NCBI GenBank assembly: GCA_964548165.1
Contig: CAZJQD010000023.1
Span: forward strand, 40,965-58,368
Length of the DNA stretch: 17,404 bases
Direction: 5' to 3'
Source of the DNA: CAZJQD01 sp964548165 [NCBI: uncultured bacterium]
Lineage (GTDB): Bacteria; UBA8481
Numbering within the stretch: position 1 is the stretch's first letter; each line of letters opens with the position of its first letter. Made by a program: the position numbers and the translations under genes. Of the stretch, positions 6,631 through 14,492 are shown piece after piece. Below the pieces are notes generated by a model that had not been told where the DNA came from, searched no databases, and saw nothing but the letters and a program-made list of their open reading frames with translations.

Positions 6631-6650
6631 TCGTTCCGGGTCAGGAACGA
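6631..6650. terminator. Small hairpin at the convergent gene junction
   Basis: TCGTTCC (6631-6637) and GGAACGA (6644-6650) can pair perfectly over 7 bp around a 6-base loop, between the ends of two converging genes; the right arm overlaps the last codons of the minus-strand gene. There is no clear T-tract on either strand, so a classical Rho-independent terminator is not shown. The position is what makes a terminating role plausible. Confidence 0.3.
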
Positions 6651-7327
6651 AGGGCGCGCCGCAGTTGCCGGATATCCTTCATGACCCGCGGGATGCGTCG
6701 TGAAAGCGGGATCGGCGTGCCGCGGATCTCGTCGAGCGAAAGGGGGAGTTCCACGATACGCAATCGCTTTCGCTCGGCACGCAACACCGCTTCGGATGCG
6801 AAGAGATCGCCCTGCAGCACGCATTCCGAGGCAAGAAGCCTGGCGGTATCGCGTCGCCAGGCCTTGAGCCCATGGGTGTCGGTGGCCTTGAGCCCGCACG
6901 CGGCCCTGAGCATCATCGTGATGACCCACGTGCCGGCCCTGCGGTAGAAGCCGCGACGATCCTGGGCTGCAGGATGCCTCTTCGAGGCGATCACGAGGTC
7001 GGCGGAGTCCAGCGCGGCGAGCCCATCCCTGTGAAACTCATGGCTGAGCACGTCGATCTCGTCCGAGAGTATGCGGTCCCCCCGCGCTTCCAGGAGGCCC
7101 AGCTTGAGGGCGGCACCGTAGTCGGCGACCGGGGATCGGATCGGCCGGATCCTCGAGTCACTCCCGGCCAGGCGCTCGCAAATTTCCCACGTGCGATCCC
7201 TCGACCCATTCTCGATCGGCAGAACCTCGAAGCTCTCACCCAGCGTCTCGAGCCCCGCGAGGAGTCCCGCGAGAGCGCCCTCGAGGACCTCTTCCTCGTT
7301 GTGAACGGGAATGACGACGGAGATCAC
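6641..7327 (-). CDS. Family 2 glycosyltransferase (polyprenyl-phosphate sugar synthase-like)
   Basis: The 228-aa GT-A protein begins ISVVIPVHNEEEV, the classic GT2 nucleotide-sugar start. It continues with ENGSRD (39-44, where family members usually have DDGS-x-D) and an SDEID segment (88-92) in the place of the DxD metal-binding motif. The later DTHGLKAW block (about 149-156) matches the D-x2-x-G-F-K region of dolichyl-phosphate mannose synthase relatives. No C-terminal membrane helices are present, so it would be a soluble or membrane-associated enzyme that loads a sugar onto a lipid phosphate or a glycan. The start is GTG, whose last two bases begin the TGA of the upstream hydrolase gene (GTGA overlap). 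It is the last gene of the minus-strand cluster. The sugar and acceptor cannot be predicted. Confidence 0.85.
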   Translation of the reverse strand: MISVVIPVHNEEEVLEGALAGLLAGLETLGESFEVLPIENGSRDRTWEICERLAGSDSRIRPIRSPVADYGAALKLGLLEARGDRILSDEIDVLSHEFHRDGLAALDSADLVIASKRHPAAQDRRGFYRRAGTWVITMMLRAACGLKATDTHGLKAWRRDTARLLASECVLQGDLFASEAVLRAERKRLRIVELPLSLDEIRGTPIPLSRRIPRVMKDIRQLRRALRS

Positions 7328-8364
7328 CGCAGGAAGGCCTCCGCCATCGAATCAGCGACAAGCCTGTGTCCCTTGGGGCCAAGATGATTGTAGTCGTAGA
7401 TCACGTCCATGTCCGTCTCCTGGCCGCGGATGGCGGCCGGAAGGTCGATGAGGGCATGGCCGGCGGCTGCCCTCCGAATCTCGTCGTCGAAGCTGGCATA
7501 CATCCTCCCGTACCCCTCGAGCGTGTAGGAAAAGGCGTCCTGGGCGTAGTAGCGCGGGGCCCGCGCGGGATCATACGGAAGTCGACAGAAGAACAACCGG
7601 ACTCCACGCTGCCTGGCGGCCTCGGCAATCGCCGTCACGTTCGCTCGAAAGTTGTCCACGGCCAGGACGTTCCACGTGTCCACGCCGCGATCGGGGCGAA
7701 GAGCGAGTTGAAGGGCGCGCGCGCGAACCCGGGTGCTCCAGAAGAGCTTCGAGCTCTCCAGGAGGCGAAAGGATTGGCTCATCCAATCCTGGGGACGAGG
7801 AGACAATTTCGGTCCCAGTTGCAGACCAGGAACGAAAAATGGCCACGTGGCAGTGACCAGGTCATTCCAGCCGACGTAGACGATGATATCCGTCGGGCGG
7901 AAATTCCAGAGCTCGCGTTCCAGGTAGGCGCGGACCTGGTTGGAGTTATAACCACCCACTCCGGCATTCAGGACAACGGCGGATTCCAATCCCGCCTTCC
8001 GGAGATTCTCTTCCAGGAGAACCGGGAATATCTCGGTGTCCAGGCATCCGGATCCAAAAACGCAGGAGTTCCCGAGAAGGAGCACGCGGGGGTGTCCCGG
8101 CGCTCCGGTAACGTGCCGCTCATCGCCGCGAAATCCCTCGGCATTGATCCACGCGCGCCCGTCCGGGGGCTGAAACGACGGTCGAAGTCGATAGCCGAGG
8201 TACGGATCCGACAACGTCCAGTATGCCTGGCCGCGGGCGGCGGGCTTCATGGCATGACGGAACTGGAGATAGAGCTCGAGGGCAGCGACCAGCGCGGGCA
8301 CGAGAAGCAAGGCGGCGAGGCGAAAGAGCCGCCGCCGGCGCACATCGTTCCCATCGACACTCAC
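7324..8364 (-). CDS. Membrane-anchored SGNH/GDSL-family hydrolase
   Basis: The 346-aa product has one N-terminal hydrophobic segment (about residues 14-34) preceded by RRRR, so a signal anchor with an extracytoplasmic catalytic domain is likely. SGNH blocks are in order: LLGNSCVFGSG with nucleophile S100 (block I), NAGVGGYNSNQ (block II Gly, about 133-143), GWND with N167 (block III) and DYNHLGPKGH with D324 and H327 (block V). Block I reads GNS, not GDS. In polysaccharide loci such enzymes add or remove acyl groups on sugars. I chose GTG 8364 because AAGGAG lies 7 nt upstream; a TTG at 8385 would add seven residues. The stop overlaps the next GT2 gene as GTGA. About 160 bp separate it from the upstream GT39 gene, so a promoter of its own is possible, although none is obvious. 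Confidence 0.85.
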   Translation of the reverse strand: MSVDGNDVRRRRLFRLAALLLVPALVAALELYLQFRHAMKPAARGQAYWTLSDPYLGYRLRPSFQPPDGRAWINAEGFRGDERHVTGAPGHPRVLLLGNSCVFGSGCLDTEIFPVLLEENLRKAGLESAVVLNAGVGGYNSNQVRAYLERELWNFRPTDIIVYVGWNDLVTATWPFFVPGLQLGPKLSPRPQDWMSQSFRLLESSKLFWSTRVRARALQLALRPDRGVDTWNVLAVDNFRANVTAIAEAARQRGVRLFFCRLPYDPARAPRYYAQDAFSYTLEGYGRMYASFDDEIRRAAAGHALIDLPAAIRGQETDMDVIYDYNHLGPKGHRLVADSMAEAFLR

Positions 8365-8523
8365 ACTGACTCTCCTTCCCAGCAAAACCTGGAGAGCCGG
8401 CCCATCCCGAAGCCCATCACGGGCGCGGGCATTCCCTGCACCACCGAGGTCCAGCGCATCTTGACACAGAGACGTGGCCGAGTCACGGACGCGACCGCGA
8501 GAGAAGGGATGAGCGCCACGCGG

Positions 8524-9822
8524 TCAGGCAGGGGCGTCCATCCGGCGCGGGGACCGGGCGCGATTGCACAGGGCTGCGAGGCCATGGAAAAGGGCGACGC
8601 CGGCCAGGAGTTGGAGCGGCCCGAACGCGAGCGTCGTGTAGCGCATCGAGACGTAAAAGAAGGGCATCGCAATCGCGAGCGTGATGACTGGCGTCAAGGA
8701 AGCGACGAGCAAGAACCAGTGGGTTCTCAGGCGCCACAGCGCGCAGGCGGCGCCCATGAGTATGGCGAGGGAACCCGATCTCAGGAGCCAGGGTGGAATG
8801 TCGGGATTGCTGAACGGGAACAGGAAGCGCACGCCAAACCAGATGTGAATGGCCGCTCGCGCAACGCCGCGAGCATAGGCGCCGATGTCGCCGCGCACGG
8901 AATCAACCCCTGCGTTCCACATCCTTCGATCGATCTCGATGATCCGTTCGACGGCCGGACGCGGTCCACGCGGGTTCCAGAGCCTCTCATAGTAGATCCA
9001 ATCCTCCTCGGTCACTCCGGGGAGCGAGCGTTGCATGACGCCGAGCCCCCCGGCGAGAGCTCGCCCCCCGCCGGCCAGGGGGGTTACCGAGAACCGTCCG
9101 TGATGCGCCAGGTTCCAGGCGCCATAGGGAAGGATCACGACCCCGGCAAAGAACGTGATCGCGAGGCCGGCCTGCAAACCGCGCGCGAGGTTGTGGCAGG
9201 AGCCAGGACGCGCCGAACGGTAATATGCCACCACGGCGAACACTGCGGCGATCGGAATGGCGAGGACGAAGATTCCTCTCGTCAACGCCAGCATCCCCAC
9301 GAGCAGGCCCGTGCATACGGGGCTGGATGGTCTCCGCCAATCCAGGACAGACGCATAGACCAGGGTGATCAAGGGCATCGCCAGGGACTCGGACAGAAGC
9401 AGGCAGGGAACGGCGGCCGTGAACGGCGAGAGTGCCGCCAACGCGAAACCGGCCAGAGCCGCCCTGGTACCCACGAGCCTGGCCAGGAGCCGGGCTCCGA
9501 GCGTCAACGAAAAGACGTCCAGCGCCACCTGGACGGCGAGCACGTCCACGAGATCCATCCCCAGCGTCAACAGGAACGCAAGGAGCAAGGGATAGCCGGG
9601 CGACCGGAAGACGTCGGGCTCATGCGGCGCCGCGCTTTCGAGCGAATAGGGTAGACCCTTCGCAAGGTTGTCCGCGAGGATGAGATACTGCTCGGCGTCT
9701 GTTCCCGCGATGTGCTGTGGCCAGGTCATCGCCATCCCCACGCGCACTAAGACGGATGCAAGCACCAGCACGGCCCACGTGGCAACGACGCGTCGACGAC
9801 GGGTTTGAGTCCGCCCGATCAC
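8524..9822 (-). CDS. GT39/ArnT-like membrane glycosyltransferase
   Basis: The 432-aa integral membrane protein has about nine to ten hydrophobic segments. After the first helix comes an extracytoplasmic loop with D42-x-E44-x-Y46 (GTDAEQYLILADNLAKGLPY) and then RSPGYPLLLA (about 73-82). This is the layout of GT-C transferases of the GT39/ArnT/PMT_2 type, where the acidic pair after TM1 is catalytic. Such enzymes move a sugar from a polyprenyl-phosphate donor to a lipid, glycan or protein outside the cytoplasmic membrane. The GTG start overlaps the TGA of the upstream PMT-like gene (GTGA), so the two transferases are translationally coupled. Acceptor and sugar are unknown. The C-terminal soluble part is short, as in ArnT-like bacterial proteins without added domains. 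Confidence 0.85.
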   Translation of the reverse strand: MIGRTQTRRRRVVATWAVLVLASVLVRVGMAMTWPQHIAGTDAEQYLILADNLAKGLPYSLESAAPHEPDVFRSPGYPLLLAFLLTLGMDLVDVLAVQVALDVFSLTLGARLLARLVGTRAALAGFALAALSPFTAAVPCLLLSESLAMPLITLVYASVLDWRRPSSPVCTGLLVGMLALTRGIFVLAIPIAAVFAVVAYYRSARPGSCHNLARGLQAGLAITFFAGVVILPYGAWNLAHHGRFSVTPLAGGGRALAGGLGVMQRSLPGVTEEDWIYYERLWNPRGPRPAVERIIEIDRRMWNAGVDSVRGDIGAYARGVARAAIHIWFGVRFLFPFSNPDIPPWLLRSGSLAILMGAACALWRLRTHWFLLVASLTPVITLAIAMPFFYVSMRYTTLAFGPLQLLAGVALFHGLAALCNRARSPRRMDAPA

Positions 9823-11564
9823 GAGCCCTCTACCCGGAAGAGGAGAAGACTGCTCCCCACCCGCCCCGCAGGCGCGGTGCGGCGCAAGCGCTCAAAGGGA
9901 TCAGAGGGTTTCGAGGCGCCGAACTGCCAGAGCATCACGTCGACGGCGATCCACCCGGAGGATTGCTCGGTATAGGGGATATAGCGAACGCCATAATCCG
10001 CGGGGTCATAGGCGCCGAGGCCCGCCAACGAGACCGTGTCCACTCCCTGTTCCCGCTGCCACGCGGCCAACCGCGCATAATCCAGGCTGAAGGTCACATT
10101 GGAATCCGAAAGCCATTTCTCCCCGCCGACCATCCCCCCCGCGAGCTCGTTGAAATACGCGAGGTGATAGGGGTGCGCGACCATCGTTCCGAACGCCAGC
10201 CAGGCCGCGAGGACTCCCACGAGCCGGCCACGCCAAACCTCGAGGGAGTTCTTGCCGACCATGACCGCAAGAGCGGCTCCCGAGCAAAGCGCAAACAGGG
10301 GCTCGATGGCCAGAACGTGGCGTACGCCGATATTGAGCGACGCATTCATCGCCGGAACCAGGATGATGGCGACCTGCGGGATGATGATTCGTGACAGGAC
10401 TCTGCGTCCGGCGCCGCCAGCCATGACCAGCGATCCCGTCAACGCCAACAGGAGAATGGGAATCGGTGTCTTGACCATGAGGGCTACGGGGAAGTAGTAC
10501 CACCATCCCGTCTGGCGGAATTCGCCCAGGAGGAACGCCGGAGCCCCGCGACGGTTATAGGCCACGGTATTGCCCGCCAGCCTCAGGTACTGCGGCAGCG
10601 GAACAGGGGCCTGGAGCACGGCGCTGGCCGCGTCTGCCAGGGGCGCTGGCAGTGGTGCCAACACCGCCGATACGATTTCACCTCGCTGGCCAGGTTCCTG
10701 CGCCGGGCCAACGGTGAACCCATACAAGCCCCACAGCACAAGCCAGGGAACGGTCGCGTACATGATCGCCGCCGCGAGGATCTTCCTCGGCCTCCATCGC
10801 CCCTTGAGAAACCAGGCGATCCAGAGAAGGCCAAGCGGAAGGGCGAAGAGGCCGTTCAACTTGGATCCCAGGCAACCGCCGGCAATCACGGCAGCCGCCA
10901 CCAACAGCTTCCAGGACGGTGATCGGTCCAACAGCCAGAAGCAGAAGGCGTGGCCGGTCAGGAATAGAGCCAGAGCCAGGTCCGTGGTCGCCAGTCCGGA
11001 GTTCGCAATGAGCGCCGGGGACAGGGCATAGACGAGCCCCGTCACGGCGGCGGCGCGAGGTCCCCACAGCATGTCCGACCACGTGTACAGCAAGGTGAGC
11101 AACAGGAGGGATAGAAGGAGAAACGGGAGGCGAACGAGGCGCAGCACAACCAGGGGATCTCCAAGCGATCGTAGAAGCGTGTTACCGACATCCTGATCGT
11201 ACCAGGTCCAACCTTGCGCATGCCGCGCAGGCGACCAGAGCTCGGCGGGCAGAGGGGTCAGCAGCAGGGGCAGGCTGTTCCAGTAAAAGGTGAGTGGTGG
11301 ATGGAAGAGAGCGGACGAAAATTTCCAGTCGTTGGTCTCCAGGATATACCGCCCGGCGCCGGCATAGTCGGGCTCGTCCGAGCACGCTGAAGAGTTCCAC
11401 GACGAATGCAAGCTCAAGGTCGCGTGCAGGCACAGGCACACCATGAGCCACGAGGCGGCGCCGCAAACCTTCCTCTCGCACCCCAACCAGCGGCGCCAGG
11501 GAATCGTCAGGCTCCATCCCGAAGTGACTGGCATGCTACGAGTCGTATTGACCTCTCCAGCCAT
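9819..11564 (-). CDS. PMT/GT39-family membrane glycosyltransferase
   Basis: This 581-aa protein has about ten to twelve hydrophobic segments. After the first (about 35-52) comes SDEPDYAGAGRYILETNDW with D63/E64, then FHPPLTFYWNSLPLLL (about 87-102). The acid pair after TM1 and the HPP loop are typical of bacterial PMT/GT39 GT-C transferases using polyprenyl-phosphate sugars. The C-terminal 200 residues include GVRHVLAIEPLFALCSGAAL and HPYHLAYFNELAGG, a pairing I associate with this family, then an extracytoplasmic tail. ATG 11564 overlaps the preceding GT2 gene by 29 nt. An alternative ATG at 11534, one nt after that gene's TAG stop, would shorten the protein by ten residues; neither has a strong Shine-Dalgarno. 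It is coupled to the following GT39 gene through a GTGA overlap. Protein O-glycosylation or polysaccharide modification are both possible. Confidence 0.85.
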   Translation of the reverse strand: MAGEVNTTRSMPVTSGWSLTIPWRRWLGCERKVCGAASWLMVCLCLHATLSLHSSWNSSACSDEPDYAGAGRYILETNDWKFSSALFHPPLTFYWNSLPLLLTPLPAELWSPARHAQGWTWYDQDVGNTLLRSLGDPLVVLRLVRLPFLLLSLLLLTLLYTWSDMLWGPRAAAVTGLVYALSPALIANSGLATTDLALALFLTGHAFCFWLLDRSPSWKLLVAAAVIAGGCLGSKLNGLFALPLGLLWIAWFLKGRWRPRKILAAAIMYATVPWLVLWGLYGFTVGPAQEPGQRGEIVSAVLAPLPAPLADAASAVLQAPVPLPQYLRLAGNTVAYNRRGAPAFLLGEFRQTGWWYYFPVALMVKTPIPILLLALTGSLVMAGGAGRRVLSRIIIPQVAIILVPAMNASLNIGVRHVLAIEPLFALCSGAALAVMVGKNSLEVWRGRLVGVLAAWLAFGTMVAHPYHLAYFNELAGGMVGGEKWLSDSNVTFSLDYARLAAWQREQGVDTVSLAGLGAYDPADYGVRYIPYTEQSSGWIAVDVMLWQFGASKPSDPFERLRRTAPAGRVGSSLLLFRVEGS

Positions 11565-12282
11565 TCCATCGTATCAGCACCAGGTCCCACAAGGATTCCA
11601 CCACGGCCGCGCCGGTGCGGACCTTGCTGCCCTCCACGTCCGTCCAGACAACCCCCACCTCACTCGTGGTGAGACCACGGCGCCTGGCTATGAAGATCGC
11701 CTCCGCGTCATAGGCCCATCGCGTGATGGTCAGGCGACCGTAAACATCGCGAGCCGCGCTTGCCGTGTAGCCCTTGAATCCACACGTGAAGTCGCTGACA
11801 CCCGTGCCCAGCACGAAGTTGGCCAGGGCGGAAAAGCAACGCCCCAACGCCTGTCGCACGGGCCCCTGGGGATGGGCAACCCTGGAATCAGCAAGCCTGC
11901 GTGAGCCGATCACGATGTCCGCATCGCCGCGTTCCAGGATGGGGAGCATGCGCCAGAGCGTGTCCGCTGGAGTTGCCAGGTCGGCATCCGTGAAGAAGCA
12001 AAATCTTCCTCGAGCCAAGCGAAACCCCTCGGCCAGGGCGCCCCCCTTTCCTCGGCAGGGCGACAACTCGACGACCGAGCCTCGAAGCGACAGGGTCCTG
12101 AGCAAGTCTGCGGCGATGGCCGCGGTCGCATCGGTCGATCCGTCCGATACAACGACAATTTCAAGTTCACCGGGATCCCCCATCTTCGCGGCGACGTCCC
12201 TGGCAATTCCGCGCAGGGAGAGATGCAATCTCGCTTCTTCATTGTGAGCCGGGATCACGATGCTGACTCGGGGTTGTCTCAC
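11536..12282 (-). CDS. ALG5-like GT2: dolichyl/polyprenyl-phosphate beta-glucosyltransferase-type
   Basis: From the GTG at 12282 the product is 248 aa. It shows VSIVIPAHNEEARL, VSDGSTDAT (45-53), the KGGAL segment (79-83), the DxD motif as TDADLATP (98-105), IGSR, and the diagnostic DFTCGFKGYTASAARDVY with RWAYDAEAIFIARRRG. This block order matches the DPG-synthase (ALG5-like) branch of GT2, enzymes that transfer a hexose from a nucleotide sugar to a polyprenyl phosphate on the cytoplasmic face. The product would feed the two GT39 transferases encoded just downstream. I chose GTG 12282 because it lies 2 nt after the upstream methyltransferase stop and has AAGGA 9 nt before it. A longer reading from 12372 would overlap that gene by 88 nt. 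The exact sugar is not predictable. Confidence 0.88.
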   Translation of the reverse strand: MRQPRVSIVIPAHNEEARLHLSLRGIARDVAAKMGDPGELEIVVVSDGSTDATAAIAADLLRTLSLRGSVVELSPCRGKGGALAEGFRLARGRFCFFTDADLATPADTLWRMLPILERGDADIVIGSRRLADSRVAHPQGPVRQALGRCFSALANFVLGTGVSDFTCGFKGYTASAARDVYGRLTITRWAYDAEAIFIARRRGLTTSEVGVVWTDVEGSKVRTGAAVVESLWDLVLIRWNGWRGQYDS

Positions 12283-12284
12283 GT

Positions 12285-13040
12285 TCAGGCGTCCTTCTTG
12301 ACGAGCGTGACGAGCGACAGGCCAAAGGGAACAAGCCTGGCTCTTGAAAGCATCAATTCGACCCGGTAGCACCAGGTCAGCAGCGTGTTGACGACTCTGC
12401 CGACGTGCACGAAGTCGCTGGATGGGCCCCCATGGCCGTCGTTGCCGGGCGAGAGCAGGGATTTGGCCTTCCTCACGAGCACGGCTGGCACGAAGGCAAC
12501 GGCATGCGCATACGAAATGTGAGAAGGAGGGAAATGGGCATCCACCAGGATCCGCTGCAAGGACTCGCGCGTATACCTGCGGAAATGCCCGTGCAATCTG
12601 TCCCAGTATGAGAAGAGAAAGGGATGAGCCGGCACGTGAATGAGGAATGCGCCACCCCTGGCAAGCGCTCGACGGACCTCCATCGCCAGCGCCGCGTCAT
12701 TTTCAACGTGCTCGATGATGTCCATGGCCGTCACGACATCGAATGCCCCATGCTTGAACGGCAATTGCTCCACCCTGGCGCACACCGCCGTGAGACCGCG
12801 CTTCCTTGCTTCGGCCAGGGCGATGACGGAACCGTCCAGAACGACCATGTTCCCGTAGCCGGCGCTTTTCAGATAGCCGGCCCACTGGCCGCCGCCACAC
12901 CCGATATCAAGAATTCTCGCTCTCGAGCCGCACCCGGCCCTTTCCAGCGCATGCCTGCCTATTTCATGTTTTCCCCGGAGCCACCAGTAGTCCTCGGGCA
13001 TTTCCGCTAGCTCGCGGATGAGTTCAGCTTGCACGTGCAA
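12285..13040 (-). CDS. Class I SAM-dependent methyltransferase (type 11)
   Basis: The 251-aa protein has the Rossmann SAM-binding motif I ILDIGCGGGQWAGYL (about 43-57), an acidic strand end VVLDGS (66-71) and motif IV as FDVVTAMDIIEHVEND (about 99-114). FLIHVPAHPFLFSYWDRLHGHFRRYT follows, a string common in sugar- or lipid-related methyltransferases of glycan clusters. The N-terminal PEDYWWLRGKHEI resembles the hwWf-R entry of that group. It probably methylates a saccharide or lipid carrier made by the neighbours; the substrate is unknown. The reading given uses TTG 13040. GTG 13034 and ATG 13001 are alternatives, the last cutting into the conserved N-terminal part. The gene is followed after 2 nt by the ALG5-like GT2, indicating one transcript. 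Upstream, 84 bp separate it from the oxidoreductase. Confidence 0.87.
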   Translation of the reverse strand: MHVQAELIRELAEMPEDYWWLRGKHEIGRHALERAGCGSRARILDIGCGGGQWAGYLKSAGYGNMVVLDGSVIALAEARKRGLTAVCARVEQLPFKHGAFDVVTAMDIIEHVENDAALAMEVRRALARGGAFLIHVPAHPFLFSYWDRLHGHFRRYTRESLQRILVDAHFPPSHISYAHAVAFVPAVLVRKAKSLLSPGNDGHGGPSSDFVHVGRVVNTLLTWCYRVELMLSRARLVPFGLSLVTLVKKDA

Positions 13041-13124
13041 GTCCCACGCCGGAGGACATCGGCGCCAGGGATGCCAGCGGCTTACATGCCTGGTGCGAGG
13101 TCGTCCCGGAGCGAATTCCCGCGA

Positions 13125-14411
13125 TCACAGCCCGTCCCCGCCTGGACCAACCAGGCGCAAGGCCGCCTCGCGGCCCTCCTTCAAGGCTTCGCCCATGGAG
13201 GTATAGGCCCAGCGGCCATAGCGGCCTATGGGAACTATGGCGTTCTCCGACAGCCAGGGATCGATGACGGACATCGCCGCCGCGCGAGCGCGCGTGGGAA
13301 GGGCGTAGGCAGAATCGATCCAGACTTCCCGACATTCCTCCACGCGCCTCGTGTCATCGATGACACCGGCTTCCACGAGATCGCGCGCGGCGCGTTCGCG
13401 GATATCGGGTGGGAGACCTTCCCGGCGATCATAGGAGATCTCGACGTAGAGCGCGGATTTGCCGGGAGGTGCGGAGCTCGGCGCGATGTTGTGATAAAAC
13501 CCGACGCGAAAGAAGCAATAGCGCGGCTCTGGAAAATACATCCAGTGCGCGTCACGCGTGGGGCCATCGATGCCGAGATTGAGGCAGAGTACGCCAACCG
13601 CCTCGAGGCCCGATACGGCATCTTTGACCGCCTGCGGCGCATCCTCGGCGGAACGAATCAACTGCGGGAGCGGCACGGTGGAGACGAGGTGGCGGTAGGA
13701 AACCCATTCCGCTCCAAGGCGCGCGCGACGCGCGCCGGCATTGATGGCTTCGAGCGCGCGTCCGGTCTCGACAGGCAAGCCCGCGGCAAGGGCGCGTGGA
13801 AGAACACCGATCCCTCCCTGCACGGGATAGCGGAACTGGGCATTGTAGCCGACACCTTGGACGATCTCGCCGCGGGCGCCGGCGCGAATATCTTCGAGCC
13901 GTGGGCGGGGGATGTAGTGGACCCAGTCCGCCGACAGGGCCTCGAGGGGACGACAAAGGAGCTTCTCGTTGTAGGGTCTCATGAAATGCTTCGTGATCCC
14001 TGCCCCGAAGACGGTCTCGGACCACGTGGCGAAATTCGTAGTATCCACGTCCCGGCCGGCGACCGCCTCGAACCCCGCCAGGCATTCCTCCCGAACCCCG
14101 GCAGGGAGTCCATGGAGATGCACCTGGAAGGGATAAGGAAACTCCCGTCCATGAGTATGGACGATCGCCTTGCGCTCGATGACCGCGAGATTGTCCCCGA
14201 GGATCGTCTCGACGTCCGCGAGAACCTCCCCCTTGAGGTGGAGCAGGTGGCCGGTATAGTCGAAGGTATAGGCGCCGTGACGGATGGAGCGGCAGAGCCC
14301 GCCGGGCTCGTCCTCCGATTCGACGATGCGGAACGTTCCGCGAGCGAGACTGCGCGCGGCCGACAGGCCGCTCAGCCCTGCCCCGGCGATCAGGGTATCC
14401 TTGCCAGCCAT
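13125..14411 (-). CDS. FAD/NAD(P)-binding oxidoreductase, UDP-galactopyranose mutase/protoporphyrinogen oxidase-like
   Basis: The 428-aa protein opens with a dinucleotide-binding motif (LIAGAGLSGLSAAR, about 7-20) and ESEDEPGGLCRS (31-42), the strand-end acid plus PGGL hallmark of amine-oxidase/UGM-type flavoproteins. A middle region with TKHFMRPYNEKLLCRPLEALSADWV (about 140-164) and a C-terminal FAD-contacting segment PIGRYGRWAYTSMGEALKEGREAA complete the fold. Relatives annotated as UDP-galactopyranose mutase-like or protoporphyrinogen oxidase-like are frequent in polysaccharide clusters, and this is the first gene of the minus-strand set. A sugar-nucleotide rearrangement or a lipid redox role are both open; the heme-pathway role is less likely given the context. 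ATG 14411 starts just before the glycine-rich motif. The 81-bp divergent spacer to the DUF2721 gene should carry its promoter, though I see no clear consensus on the minus strand. Confidence 0.83.
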   Translation of the reverse strand: MAGKDTLIAGAGLSGLSAARSLARGTFRIVESEDEPGGLCRSIRHGAYTFDYTGHLLHLKGEVLADVETILGDNLAVIERKAIVHTHGREFPYPFQVHLHGLPAGVREECLAGFEAVAGRDVDTTNFATWSETVFGAGITKHFMRPYNEKLLCRPLEALSADWVHYIPRPRLEDIRAGARGEIVQGVGYNAQFRYPVQGGIGVLPRALAAGLPVETGRALEAINAGARRARLGAEWVSYRHLVSTVPLPQLIRSAEDAPQAVKDAVSGLEAVGVLCLNLGIDGPTRDAHWMYFPEPRYCFFRVGFYHNIAPSSAPPGKSALYVEISYDRREGLPPDIRERAARDLVEAGVIDDTRRVEECREVWIDSAYALPTRARAAAMSVIDPWLSENAIVPIGRYGRWAYTSMGEALKEGREAALRLVGPGGDGL

Positions 14412-14457
14412 ATCGCTCTCAACGATACAGAGAGGCCGGGATAATGGCGATGAAAAA

Positions 14458-14486
14458 TGGACGTTCCCTGGTCAGCGTTCTAGAGT
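14458..14486 (+). promoter_or_regulatory. Weak candidate promoter for the DUF2721-lemA-M48-like operon
   Basis: TGGACG (14458-14463) and TAGAGT (14481-14486) are 17 bp apart. The -10-like box ends 6 nt before the ATG at 14493, so transcription would begin at about the start codon (leaderless). Similar TANNNT-type boxes close to start codons are known from lineages with many leaderless genes. Consensus match is modest. Confidence 0.3.
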
Positions 14487-14492
14487 AAGGCC

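Noticed and set aside
8365-8523. Possible small gene or regulatory RNA in the longest intergenic gap
   Set aside because: No convincing start, hairpin series or family resemblance was seen; short frames here look like composition effects.
7366-9654. A 762-codon open frame on the plus strand over the glycan cluster
   Set aside because: It is antisense to well-supported SGNH and GT39 genes, is rich in Gly, Arg, Glu and Gln without domains, and is explained by the codon bias of the genes beneath it.
12283-12372. Longer N-terminus for the ALG5-like GT2
   Set aside because: It would overlap the methyltransferase by 88 nt and adds residues before the GT2 core, while GTG 12282 has a better-placed AAGGA.
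13028-13041. A perfect 14-bp palindrome (CTTGCACGTGCAAG) over the methyltransferase start, possible operator
   Set aside because: About one such palindrome is expected by chance in a window this long, and no second copy or promoter is evident.
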